Positions 1 to 7,345 of a stretch of 64,000 bases of DNA are shown here, piece by piece. A program made the translations under genes and the position numbers. The stretch comes from Petrimonas mucosa (GTDB lineage Bacteria > Bacteroidota > Bacteroidia > Bacteroidales > Dysgonomonadaceae): contig NZ_LT608328.1 in assembly GCF_900095795.1 (NCBI RefSeq), positions 1,233,001 to 1,297,000 of the forward strand, read 5' to 3'. Under the pieces are notes generated by a model. That model was not told the DNA's origin, made no database searches, and saw nothing but the letters and a program-made list of their open reading frames with translations. Every line of letters begins with the position of its first letter. Within the stretch, counting starts at the first letter, position 1.

Positions 1-334
1 TATAAATCCAAACCGTTATCAGACGGCTCAAGATAGATTTTCTCATACTTGATATTGCGCCAGAATCTTTCAATGAAGATGTTGTCGATTGCACGTCCCT
101 TACCGTCCATACTGAACTTTAAACCCTCATGTGAAGAAAAGTAGGCCGAAAACTCGGGACTGGAGAATTGACTGCCCTGATCTGCATGGGATAGAAATTG
201 GCGCTACCTGGTGGGGATATGACCAGGATGAAGTTCATTCTTCCTGGTATGCTCCTGGACTGTTTCACGTTCTTGAAGGGTTTCTAAAACTATCTTTGTT
301 TAAAGCCGGCGCTGTAAGTTTTCCTTTTCTTCAT
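1..334 (-). pseudogene. Decayed IS3-family transposase (orfA/orfB remnant)
   Basis: On the minus strand an IS3-type OrfA begins at 334 (MKKRKTYSAGFK). A frame slip near 296 interrupts it, and it then continues as KIVLETLQERETV and ELHPG in another frame. After roughly 45 codons the sequence jumps to the C-terminal part of an IS3-type OrfB integrase domain, recognisable from 188 down to base 1: HADQGSQFSS, which carries the second catalytic Asp, and then GKGRAIDNIFIERFWRNIKYE, which carries the catalytic Glu. An in-frame TAG at 204-206 separates the two parts. The middle of the element, including the end of OrfA and the first catalytic Asp of OrfB, is missing, so this copy cannot be active. 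It runs off the left edge of the window. Confidence 0.8.
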
Positions 335-447
335 GACAGCAAAAATAGTACATTTTTTTAACGATACGTGTTGTCCAAGATTCGGGGGGAATTTAGTATA
401 AAAAATCACGAAAAAGGAGTTCAGATTTACAGGCTCTACAAAAAAAT

Positions 448-485
448 AAAAAACACTTGAATATTTGATATTCAAGTGTTTTTTT
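448..485 (-). terminator. Terminator of tRNA-Phe
   Basis: A near-perfect 17-bp inverted repeat (AAAAAACACTTGAATAT and its complement) flanks a 3-base loop and has A/T runs at both ends. It lies 3' of tRNA-Phe on the minus strand and would work in both directions, separating the tRNA from the IS3 remnant. Confidence 0.75.
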
Positions 486-488
486 AAG

Positions 489-561
<73 letters not shown>

Positions 562-583
562 AACATTGCTTTATTTGCGAGTG

Positions 584-615
584 CAAAGATAAAATATTTT
601 TTCTCCAAATGCAAA
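584..615 (-). promoter_or_regulatory. Promoter of tRNA-Phe
   Basis: The minus strand reads TTTG (612-615), exactly 20 bases, then TATCTTTG (584-591). This is an exact match to the Bacteroidetes primary sigma consensus TTTG/TAnnTTTG. It ends 22 bases before the tRNA 5' end. Confidence 0.75.
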
Positions 616-663
616 TTTTTCAGGTGGAATTTTTGGGGGGCAGAGTCAAGCAGCAAGTGCAAT

Positions 664-1623
664 TTACATTAATTGTTTGTAAAACTCAACTTTGGGTGTG
701 TTAAAGTCCAATTTTTTCCTCGGTCTTTCATTCAGCCTGTGCTGTATCCGCTTCAATCTGTCGGGTGGATAGTTCTTGAAGGACGCCCCCTTGGGGATGT
801 ATTGCCGGATGAGCTTGTTCGCGTTTTCGATCGATCCTTTTTGCCATGCCGAATAGGGGTCGGTGAAGTACACCGGGGCTTCCAGCATCTCCGTGATCCG
901 TTCGTGCGCCGCGAACTCCAAGCCGTTGTCCGTGGTGATCGTCCTTATCACGTCCTTGTAGGGTAGCAACATGCGGCACAGCACCTTGGCCAACCCTTTC
1001 GAGTCCCTTCCGCGGGGCAGTTCCCCGATCATCACGAGGTTCGTCTTCCTTTCCGTCACCGTCAGTATCGCCTCCGACTGGTCGGCCCCTATCATCGTGT
1101 TCATCTCGAAGTCGCCGAAGCGCTTCCCGTCGGCCTCCACGGGCCTTTCCCGGATGCTCCTGCGGTTGGGGATGCCTCTAACGGAGCCCACCGGTCTCTT
1201 GCGGTGCTTGAGCCTGTGACGGCAATGCTTGTAAAGGTCGCCCCCGGCCTTCTTGTCCTCCCGGATCCACTTGTAGATGGTCTCGTGGGAGACCCGGATA
1301 TTCTCCTTCTTTCTCAGGTGTCCGCTGATTTGCCCGGGCGACCAGTCCTTGCGCACGAGCCGGATCACCTTTTGTTTGATCCATTCCGGGGTGGACCGGT
1401 TGCCGGGCAGGCGTTCCCTTCTCTCCATCGCCATCTCGTGGGCCAGTCGCCACGAGTAGCCCCCGCGCTTGTCCTTGTTGCGCTGCAACTCCCTGGACAC
1501 CGCTGAAGGACTGGCACCTATCAAGCTCGCGATCGTCCGCTGGGTGTCACCGTTTTCTAAACCTAAATAAATCGCGTACCTTTGTTCTGAAGTTAACTGT
1601 TTGTATTTTTTCATAAGCAACAT
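664..1623 (-). CDS. IS30-family transposase
   Basis: A 319-residue DDE transposase. Residues about 8-50 form a helix-turn-helix typical of the family (LTSEQRYAIYLGLENG, then TIASLIGASPSAVSREL). A second DNA-binding segment with WSPGQISGHL follows at about 94-103. The integrase core supplies D171 (GDFEMNTMIG), D232 (TDNGLEF) and E266 (KGSIENANK), the expected catalytic triad. The length is normal and no frameshift is seen, so the enzyme is probably active. M1 and M4 are both possible starts; M4 (MKKYKQLTSEQR) resembles other family members more closely. Codon use is visibly more G+C-rich than in the neighbouring genes, which fits recent arrival. Confidence 0.95.
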   Translation of the reverse strand: MLLMKKYKQLTSEQRYAIYLGLENGDTQRTIASLIGASPSAVSRELQRNKDKRGGYSWRLAHEMAMERRERLPGNRSTPEWIKQKVIRLVRKDWSPGQISGHLRKKENIRVSHETIYKWIREDKKAGGDLYKHCRHRLKHRKRPVGSVRGIPNRRSIRERPVEADGKRFGDFEMNTMIGADQSEAILTVTERKTNLVMIGELPRGRDSKGLAKVLCRMLLPYKDVIRTITTDNGLEFAAHERITEMLEAPVYFTDPYSAWQKGSIENANKLIRQYIPKGASFKNYPPDRLKRIQHRLNERPRKKLDFNTPKVEFYKQLM

Positions 1624-1638
1624 AATAGTTAATTTTAG

Positions 1639-1660
1639 GGAGACTTCGGTCTCCTTTTTC
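1639..1660 (+). terminator. Hairpin with T-run in the IS30 leader
   Basis: GGAGAC-TTCG-GTCTCC is followed by TTTTTC on the plus strand. As a plus-strand terminator it would stop transcription antisense to the transposase start. On the minus strand the same hairpin lies in the transposase leader, just upstream of its start codon, and could hold down translation from read-through RNA, as known for other insertion sequences. The second role is inference. Confidence 0.5.
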
Positions 1661-1813
1661 TTTTATGTTGCTGTCCGACTCTCTTCGGGGGCTTGCGCGC
1701 CCCCGGCCGTTAGGCAAACCCCCGCGGTGTTTTTCATGATTGTTGTGAAGAATCATTTCAAAAAACAACACGTGGATGTTGCACTTCTAAGTTGAACTTA
1801 GGGGAAAATGGTG

Positions 1814-2845
1814 TTATTTTTCCAACGGATTCCATCCTTGCGCCTTCAATTTCATCTCCTGCCCGTCGCGGGTAACCAGATAGCACCCTTCATCAGGTTT
1901 GGTGATGTGGCCTACCAAGTGTATGCCGGGCAGGGTAGACATCTTGTCGTGGAGAGAGAGGGGAACGGTAAAGAGCAGTTCGTAATCCTCTCCGCCATTC
2001 AATGCGACGGTTGTGACGTTCATATTGAACGTTTCGGCCATCAGGGCAGTCTGGTAATCGATGGGAAGCCGCTCCTCAAAAATGCGGCAACCCGCGTTGC
2101 TCTGCTTGCAGATATGGAGGATGTCTGATGAAAGCCCGTCGGATACGTCGATCATGGATGTGGGAACGATCCCGTTCTCCGACAGTATCCGGACGATATC
2201 TCTCCGGGCCTCAGGCTTGAGCTGACGCTCCAGGATATACTCCTTGCCGGAGAAATCGGGTTGGAAATCTGCATTTCCCTTCTCCCCGAAAACAGCCTTC
2301 TCACGTTCAAGTAGCTGCAACCCCATGTACGCCGCTCCCAGATCGCCCGATACATAAATCAGATCGGTATCTTTGGCCCCATTGCGGTAGACGATCTTCT
2401 CTTCATCGGCTGTACCGATACAGGTTATCGAGATTGAAAACCCTGTCAGCGACGAGGAGGTGTCGCCACCCACCAGATCAACACCGTAGATCTCGCAGGC
2501 CAGCAACACTCCGGCATAGAATGTCTCCAGATCCTCCACCGAAAAGCGTTGGGATATACCCAGTGAAACTGTTATCTGTTGAGGTTTTCCGTTCATCGCA
2601 TAGATGTCGGAAAAGTTGACAATTGCCGCTTTGTATCCCAAGTGTTTCAGCGGGACGTAGGTCAGGTCGAAATGGATGCCTTCGAGCAACAGGTCGGTGG
2701 TGACAAGCGTATGTTTCCCGCCGTTGTCGATTACGGCGGCATCGTCACCTACACCTTTTCTGGTTGTGGGCTGTGTAAGTTGGATCTCCTTGGTGAGGTG
2801 GTCTATCAGTCCAAACTCTCCTAGCGTGCTTATTTCTGTGCGCAT
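1814..2845 (-). CDS. thiL: Thiamine-monophosphate kinase
   Basis: 343 residues, normal for ThiL, which phosphorylates thiamine monophosphate to the cofactor thiamine diphosphate in the cytoplasm. AIR-synthase-like fold motifs are all present: GVGDDAAVID near residue 32 for metal and ATP binding, TTDLLLEGIHFD near 49, VGGDTSSS in the middle, MIDVSDGLSSDI, and NGGEDYELLFTV towards the end. It is the last gene of an sppA-lpxK-PNP-thiL run, starting 4 bases after the phosphorylase stop. No other thiamine gene and no TPP riboswitch is seen here, so linkage to thiamine synthesis is not local. Its product would supply cofactor to the OGDH and KOR enzymes encoded elsewhere in the window. Confidence 0.95.
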   Translation of the reverse strand: MRTEISTLGEFGLIDHLTKEIQLTQPTTRKGVGDDAAVIDNGGKHTLVTTDLLLEGIHFDLTYVPLKHLGYKAAIVNFSDIYAMNGKPQQITVSLGISQRFSVEDLETFYAGVLLACEIYGVDLVGGDTSSSLTGFSISITCIGTADEEKIVYRNGAKDTDLIYVSGDLGAAYMGLQLLEREKAVFGEKGNADFQPDFSGKEYILERQLKPEARRDIVRILSENGIVPTSMIDVSDGLSSDILHICKQSNAGCRIFEERLPIDYQTALMAETFNMNVTTVALNGGEDYELLFTVPLSLHDKMSTLPGIHLVGHITKPDEGCYLVTRDGQEMKLKAQGWNPLEK

Positions 2846-2849
2846 AGGT

Positions 2850-3662
2850 TTATATCCTTTCCACTATGGTCCGCATAATCTCCGCCATCTTGGGCTGGGC
2901 GATTTTTGCAGCTTCCTGGACCTCTTCGTGTGTCACTTCCACGATCTTTCCGATGACACCCAAATCGGTAATGATGGAAAAGGCCAGAACCTTCATTTTG
3001 GCATGGTTGGCAACGATAACTTCCGGAACGGTAGACATGCCTACGGCATCACCTCCGATAACGCGGAAGAAATGGTACTCGGCAGGAGTTTCAAAAGTGG
3101 GTCCGGAAACGCCGACATAGACACCATGCTGCAACTTGATATTTTTCTCTTTTGCAATCTCCATGGCCATTAACCGGAGTTCCTTGTTGTAGGCCTCACT
3201 CATATCGGGGAACCGTGTTCCCAGCTCGTTGTAGTTCTTCCCGTGAAGCGGATGTTCGGGAAACATGTTGATGTGGTCTTCGATAAGCATGATGTCGCCT
3301 ACGTCGAAGCTGGGATTCATACCGCCGGCAGCGTTGGATACAAAGAGGTATTCCACTCCCAGTGCCTTGAAAACACGGATTGGAAATGTTACCTGTTTCA
3401 TGTTGTACCCTTCGTAATAGTGGAATCGTCCCTGCATGGCCAGCACCCTTTTGCTGCCCAGATTGCCGATGATGAGTTTCCCACTGTGCCCCTCTACGGT
3501 AGAGACGGGGAAATTGGGGATCTCTGTGTATGGAATTTCGGTCTTGTCGGTAATCTCCCGGGCAAGTTCTCCAAGTCCGGTTCCTAAAATGATGGCGGTA
3601 TTGGGCACATCTCCGATTCTATTTTTTAGATAATCGGCTGTTTGTTTGATTGCTTCTAACAT
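2850..3662 (-). CDS. punA: Purine nucleoside phosphorylase (trimeric, inosine/guanosine type)
   Basis: 270 residues, the usual size of the trimeric PNP family, which splits inosine and guanosine with phosphate to base and ribose 1-phosphate. Motifs seen: GTGLGELA for phosphate binding near residue 27, the GHSGKL histidine, RFHYYEGY, VSNAAGG, the strongly conserved GVSGPTFETPAEY, and GMSTVPEVI near the substrate pocket. The start codon lies inside the end of lpxK, an overlap of 44 bases in another frame. MLEAI is the only plausible start because the next Met is far inside the phosphate-binding region. It belongs to the sppA-lpxK-PNP-thiL operon and likely serves purine salvage. Confidence 0.95.
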   Translation of the reverse strand: MLEAIKQTADYLKNRIGDVPNTAIILGTGLGELAREITDKTEIPYTEIPNFPVSTVEGHSGKLIIGNLGSKRVLAMQGRFHYYEGYNMKQVTFPIRVFKALGVEYLFVSNAAGGMNPSFDVGDIMLIEDHINMFPEHPLHGKNYNELGTRFPDMSEAYNKELRLMAMEIAKEKNIKLQHGVYVGVSGPTFETPAEYHFFRVIGGDAVGMSTVPEVIVANHAKMKVLAFSIITDLGVIGKIVEVTHEEVQEAAKIAQPKMAEIMRTIVERI

Positions 3663-4758
3663 GTTTGTTGATTTTTTTATTGAATGACTCTTTTTCTCTT
3701 TTTTTCATGAATTGTACTCTAACCGGAATATAGTAGATTCTCCGTTTTATATTTTCATCCAGAAAAGACAATGCCCTGAAACGGATGGCATCTTTCTCGG
3801 TGGTTACAATTATCTTGTCGTCCTCGTCCACATCCAGTGTCTCCATTTCATCGGTTATCTTCCTGATGTCTTCCTTATTGAAGAAGTGGTGATCGGGGAA
3901 GAAGATCGGATAGAGGTTGTAGGTTTTCAACTCCAGTTTTTCCACCAACGGTTGAGGGGAGGCAATTCCGGTAACCAGAAATACATGTTTTTTACGTAAA
4001 TCGTCTGGTTCCAGTGTCTCCTGCTGCAACTGGGGAAAGACCGGCATCAAGTTCCCATAATCGAAAGTGGTAAAGTAGAGATCCTGATAGGGATAGAGGT
4101 CTAGACCGTTTTCATAGATACGGAAGTCGATGGGTTGCATATCACGGCTGCACTTGGTGACGATGACGATCGAAGCGCGATCCTTTCCCCGTAATGGTTC
4201 TCGCAGATATCCTGCCGGGAGGAGCTTGTCCTCATATACCGGACGATTACTGTCGACCAGCAGAATGGAGAGGGAAGGGGAGACGTGGCGGTGTTGAAAA
4301 CCGTCGTCCAACAGAATCACCTGCGGACGCTCCTCTGCATCGATGGAGCGGATCTTTTCAATGGCGCCTCTCCGGTTCTTGTCCACCACAACAAGTGTTT
4401 CGGGAAATTTCTGCTTTATCTGGAGTGGCTCATCACCCACATCCTGAGGTTTCGAGTCCACATCTACAATCCTGAACCCTTTTCTTTTACGCTTGTAACC
4501 CCTACTCAGGACTGCCACCCTGTATCTCGACGACAAGAGTTCAATCAGATATTCGATATGGGGAGTCTTGCCAGTACCCCCCACGGTGATGTTCCCGACG
4601 CAAATAACCGGAATGTCGAACTTATGCTGTTTCAGTATCCTTGCGTCAAAAAGCCAGTTCCGGAACCTTACACCCAGCCCGTACAGCCACGAAAGTGGCA
4701 GTAGTGAGCGACGAATATTGGGAGGAGGTAATTCCATCTTTGAAGTTTGAAATGGCAA
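3619..4758 (-). CDS. lpxK: Tetraacyldisaccharide 4'-kinase
   Basis: LpxK phosphorylates the 4' position of the lipid A disaccharide precursor at the inner face of the cytoplasmic membrane. The N-terminus carries a hydrophobic stretch (LLPLSWLYG) and then the Walker A region VGNITVGGTGKTP around residues 54-66. ILLDDGFQHR follows, a family signature with the catalytic Asp. The 379-residue length is slightly long because of a Lys/Asn/Ser-rich tail that overlaps the next gene. Two starts are possible, M1 at 4758 (2 bases after sppA) and M8 at 4737 (MELPPPNIRRS). The second aligns better with my memory of relatives. Translational coupling with sppA is likely. Confidence 0.94.
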   Translation of the reverse strand: MPFQTSKMELPPPNIRRSLLPLSWLYGLGVRFRNWLFDARILKQHKFDIPVICVGNITVGGTGKTPHIEYLIELLSSRYRVAVLSRGYKRKRKGFRIVDVDSKPQDVGDEPLQIKQKFPETLVVVDKNRRGAIEKIRSIDAEERPQVILLDDGFQHRHVSPSLSILLVDSNRPVYEDKLLPAGYLREPLRGKDRASIVIVTKCSRDMQPIDFRIYENGLDLYPYQDLYFTTFDYGNLMPVFPQLQQETLEPDDLRKKHVFLVTGIASPQPLVEKLELKTYNLYPIFFPDHHFFNKEDIRKITDEMETLDVDEDDKIIVTTEKDAIRFRALSFLDENIKRRIYYIPVRVQFMKKREKESFNKKINKHVRSNQTNSRLSKK

Positions 4759-4760
4759 TA

Positions 4761-6539
4761 TCAGTTGATGTTCAACTCAAAGGGGATGCGGGCCTGGATA
4801 TAATCCTGCTCCTTGATCCCCTTCAAGAGCGTAAACAGCTCATAGCTCTCTCCAAGGTAGCTCTTCAGCGTTTTGGCAGCCAGTTCCTCCTTGCCCTTGC
4901 TGAAAATTTCCTCGAGCGGAGATTTGGCCTTCGGATACTCGAAAACGGCATAACTCTTGCCCAGATTGGCCAGGTCTGCAGCAATGCGTACGGCCTCATC
5001 CACGCCACCCAGCTCATCTACCAGCCCGATCTCCTTCGCCTGATTCCCGGTCCATACACGACCTTCGGCAAATTTTGCCAGGCTATCTTTGGCTATTCCA
5101 CGACCCTCCGCACAGCGGGTCAGGAAGATGTCGTACCCGTTGTCCACATAAGCCTGCATCATGGCCGCCTCCCGTTCATTGAACGCCCGGGATGGGTTGC
5201 CAAAATCGGAAAAATCGTTGGTCTTGACTACATCAGAATTGATTCCCAGTTTATTGAAGGTCCCGCTGAAATTGGGGAACATGCCGAATATACCGATAGA
5301 ACCTGTTATGGTGGTGGGTTGAGCCACAATCTTGTTGGCATTGCAAGCGATATAGTAGCCGCCAGAAGCTGCGACATCTCCCATCGATACAACCACCGGC
5401 TTTTCAGATTTCAAATCGGAGATGGCTTTCCATATCTGTTCCGAAGCGTATGCGCTTCCGCCTCCAGAATTGATGCGGAAGACAACCGCTTTGATGTTCT
5501 TGTCTTTCCGGAGTTTTTCAATCTCGTTTACATAGTATTTATCCTGAATACCCGATGAACGGTTACCGGACATGATGTTCCCCGTGGCGTAGAGCAGTGC
5601 GATGGAGTTGGTAGATTTCCTGATGGCAGGTGTCGTTTTTACCGACCTCATCTCTGCTACCGTTGCCGAAGGAATTTTCTCGTCAGCATCTACTCCGAGA
5701 AGTTCCCGCAGGTACTGCTTCATTTCGCTTTCATAGAGGAGAGTGTCAACCAGATTTGACGCCAGCAGGAAATCGGTTTTCCTGAGCATCGGAAACTGGT
5801 TGGCGATAGAGTCGATCTGGGCTGGCTCCAGTTTCCTGGAAGCGGCCATCTCGTTTTTCATGTTGTTCCAGATATCGTTGATGAATGAGGTGATCTGTTC
5901 CCGGTTGGCGTCACTCATCTCGGTCTGCGTAAAGGACTCGGCAAACGACTTGTAGGTTCCCACCTTGAATAACTGGATTCCTACCCCCATCTTTTCCAAC
6001 GCATCCTTGTAAAAGAGGAGAATCGATGAGAGGCCGTGAATGTCGAGCATTCCCTGTGGATTGATCGCAACCTTGTCGGCGACAGAGGCCAGGTAATAGC
6101 CGCTCTGGGTGTAGGTATCGGCATAGGCCACGATGAACTTTCCGCTCTCCTTGAAATCTTCCAGCTCCTGACGTATTTCGGCCAGTGTGGCGTTGGATGC
6201 TGCAAAAATCCGGGTATCGAGGTAGATCCCTTTTATCTTGTCGTTATTCTTGGCCTTGCGGATGGCTCCAATGATATCGTTCAGACCCATTGCTGATGGT
6301 ACGCCACCAATCAGCTCAATGAAAGGATCATTTTCTGCAATTCGTTCCTGTACGGTGCCTTCAAGTCTCAGATTTAATACGGAGTTTTCCTGTAACACAA
6401 ATGTATCCTGTTTGCCGAAAGAGCCCATCAAGGAGCCCATCAGGGCAAACATGACCAGCATTGAGACGAGCGAGAATATGAGACTCGCAATGATGAAGCC
6501 CAATGCAGATGCAAACATCATTTTAAAAAAATCTTTCAT
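4761..6539 (-). CDS. sppA: Signal peptide peptidase SppA, 67K type
   Basis: A membrane-anchored serine protease that degrades cleaved signal peptides on the periplasmic side. I chose the start at 6539 (MKDFFKMMFASALG), 20 codons inside the longest frame, because a promoter-like TATTTTTG sits just upstream and the N-terminal transmembrane helix (about residues 11-38) then lies at the very start. Length is 592 residues with two ClpP-like halves. The expected catalytic dyad is visible: K197 in VGTYKSFAE in the first half and S391 in AASGGYY in the second, matching the E. coli K209/S409 layout. The usual INSPGGS reads INSGGGS here, a mild change outside the dyad. It is the first gene of the operon that continues into lpxK. 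Confidence 0.94.
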   Translation of the reverse strand: MKDFFKMMFASALGFIIASLIFSLVSMLVMFALMGSLMGSFGKQDTFVLQENSVLNLRLEGTVQERIAENDPFIELIGGVPSAMGLNDIIGAIRKAKNNDKIKGIYLDTRIFAASNATLAEIRQELEDFKESGKFIVAYADTYTQSGYYLASVADKVAINPQGMLDIHGLSSILLFYKDALEKMGVGIQLFKVGTYKSFAESFTQTEMSDANREQITSFINDIWNNMKNEMAASRKLEPAQIDSIANQFPMLRKTDFLLASNLVDTLLYESEMKQYLRELLGVDADEKIPSATVAEMRSVKTTPAIRKSTNSIALLYATGNIMSGNRSSGIQDKYYVNEIEKLRKDKNIKAVVFRINSGGGSAYASEQIWKAISDLKSEKPVVVSMGDVAASGGYYIACNANKIVAQPTTITGSIGIFGMFPNFSGTFNKLGINSDVVKTNDFSDFGNPSRAFNEREAAMMQAYVDNGYDIFLTRCAEGRGIAKDSLAKFAEGRVWTGNQAKEIGLVDELGGVDEAVRIAADLANLGKSYAVFEYPKAKSPLEEIFSKGKEELAAKTLKSYLGESYELFTLLKGIKEQDYIQARIPFELNIN

Positions 6540-6568
6540 AAATTTGTGTCCTATAGTGATTATATGCA

Positions 6569-6600
6569 CAAAAATAGGGAAAAAAGAGTTATATTGCAAT
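6569..6600 (-). promoter_or_regulatory. Promoter of the sppA-lpxK-PNP-thiL operon
   Basis: The minus strand reads ATTG (6597-6600), 20 bases, then TATTTTTG (6569-6576), close to the Bacteroidetes consensus. It gives a short leader before the ATG at 6539 and supports that start over the upstream one. Confidence 0.55.
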
Positions 6601-6644
6601 TGAAACTAGACACATTTTCATTTAGTAATCTTAGCAGAAAAATA

Positions 6645-6666
6645 TACCTCCGATCTGCTGGAGGTA
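6645..6666. promoter_or_regulatory. Perfect 7-bp inverted repeat, possible operator
   Basis: TACCTCC, 8 bases, GGAGGTA lies between the divergent sppA and ECF sigma genes. It has no T-run on either side, so it does not look like a terminator. The 15-bp centre spacing would suit a dimeric regulator, or it may be a leader hairpin. Its function is unknown. Confidence 0.3.
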
Positions 6667-6732
6667 ATTTGATGATAAGGAAACCCGATGTTGGTTAAAA
6701 AAATATAAAGAGTAGAGGAAAAGAGGTAACCG

Positions 6733-6765
6733 GTGCAACGTTTTTACCTTTTTTTCATCTTAACT
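6733..6765 (+). promoter_or_regulatory. Candidate self-regulated promoter of the ECF sigma operon
   Basis: GTGCAAC, a T-rich spacer and CATCTTAACT precede the sigma gene and do not match the housekeeping TTTG/TAnnTTTG pattern. I recall similar TGCAAC-T-rich elements ahead of other Bacteroidetes ECF sigma genes, but could not verify this. Confidence 0.35.
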
Positions 6766-6781
6766 AATGTAAGCGAAAAGC

Positions 6782-7339
6782 ATGGATGATTCGCAACTGA
6801 TAGCAGCATGTAAGAAGCAGAACCGTAGTGCCCAAAAGGCATTATACGAGTTGTACGCTCCTAAGATGATGGCTGTCTGTATGCGATATTGCAAAGATAA
6901 TGAGACTGCTCGCGATCTTCTCCATGACGGTTTTCTGCAGGTTTTTACACAGATTGGCTCTTATGCGGGCAAGGGTTCTTTTGAAGGTTGGTTGCGCCGG
7001 ATTTTCGTGAATCTGGCTCTTGAGAATTATCGAAAGGAGAAAAAGAGACTTGATTTCTTGAACGATTACGGAAAAGAGAATGAAGATTTTTTAGATGCTC
7101 CGGAGGATGACTGCCTCGAGGTAGGAGACGTTCCCCGGCAAGAGTTGCTGGATATAATTCGTGGAATGCCAGAAGGTTACAGAACGGTGTTTAATATGGT
7201 AGTCTTTGAAGATATGCCACATAAGGAGATAGCTGCCATGCTGGGCATAACGGAGAATGCTTCTCGGTCGCAATATTTCAGGGCCAAGACTTTTCTACAA
7301 AACAAGGTGCAATCGATAATGAAGAAGAAATACATATGA
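6782..7339 (+). CDS. ECF-type RNA polymerase sigma factor (sigma-70 family)
   Basis: 185 residues with only regions 2 and 4, as expected of ECF sigma factors. Region 2 includes LYELYAPKMMAVCMRYCKD and ARDLLHDGFLQVF (about residues 22-57), for core binding and -10 recognition. Region 4 near residues 125-180 has MPHKEIAAMLGITENASRSQYFRAK, a helix-turn-helix for -35 recognition. The spacer between them is short and acidic. The gene is followed after 6 bases by an anti-sigma-like membrane protein and then a NigD-like lipoprotein, so the trio is probably one envelope-responsive operon. It is divergent from sppA. Which genes it controls cannot be told from the window. Confidence 0.93.
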   Translation: MDDSQLIAACKKQNRSAQKALYELYAPKMMAVCMRYCKDNETARDLLHDGFLQVFTQIGSYAGKGSFEGWLRRIFVNLALENYRKEKKRLDFLNDYGKENEDFLDAPEDDCLEVGDVPRQELLDIIRGMPEGYRTVFNMVVFEDMPHKEIAAMLGITENASRSQYFRAKTFLQNKVQSIMKKKYI

Positions 7340-7345
7340 ATATCA

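Larger units (their letters stand above)
655..1786 (-). mobile_element. IS30-family insertion sequence
   Basis: An intact IS30-type transposase gene lies between short inverted matches AAGTGCAA (655-662) and TTGCACTT (1779-1786). The true ends may extend a few bases further and no target duplication could be fixed. Between the gene and the right end lie two strong hairpins (1639-1654 and 1686-1705). Together these give an element of about 1.1 kb, a normal size for the family. Confidence 0.7.

Noticed and set aside
131-361. Plus-strand open frame of 76 codons next to tRNA-Phe
   Set aside because: It lies antisense to the IS3 remnant, has no family features and no convincing start signal.
973-1506. 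Several plus- and minus-frame open frames inside the IS30 transposase
   Set aside because: They are shadows of the G+C-rich transposase gene, with Pro/Arg/His-heavy translations and no known domain.
4641-5558. A 305-codon plus-strand open frame opposite lpxK and sppA
   Set aside because: Both genes beneath it have complete catalytic motifs on the minus strand; this frame is only a long antisense shadow.
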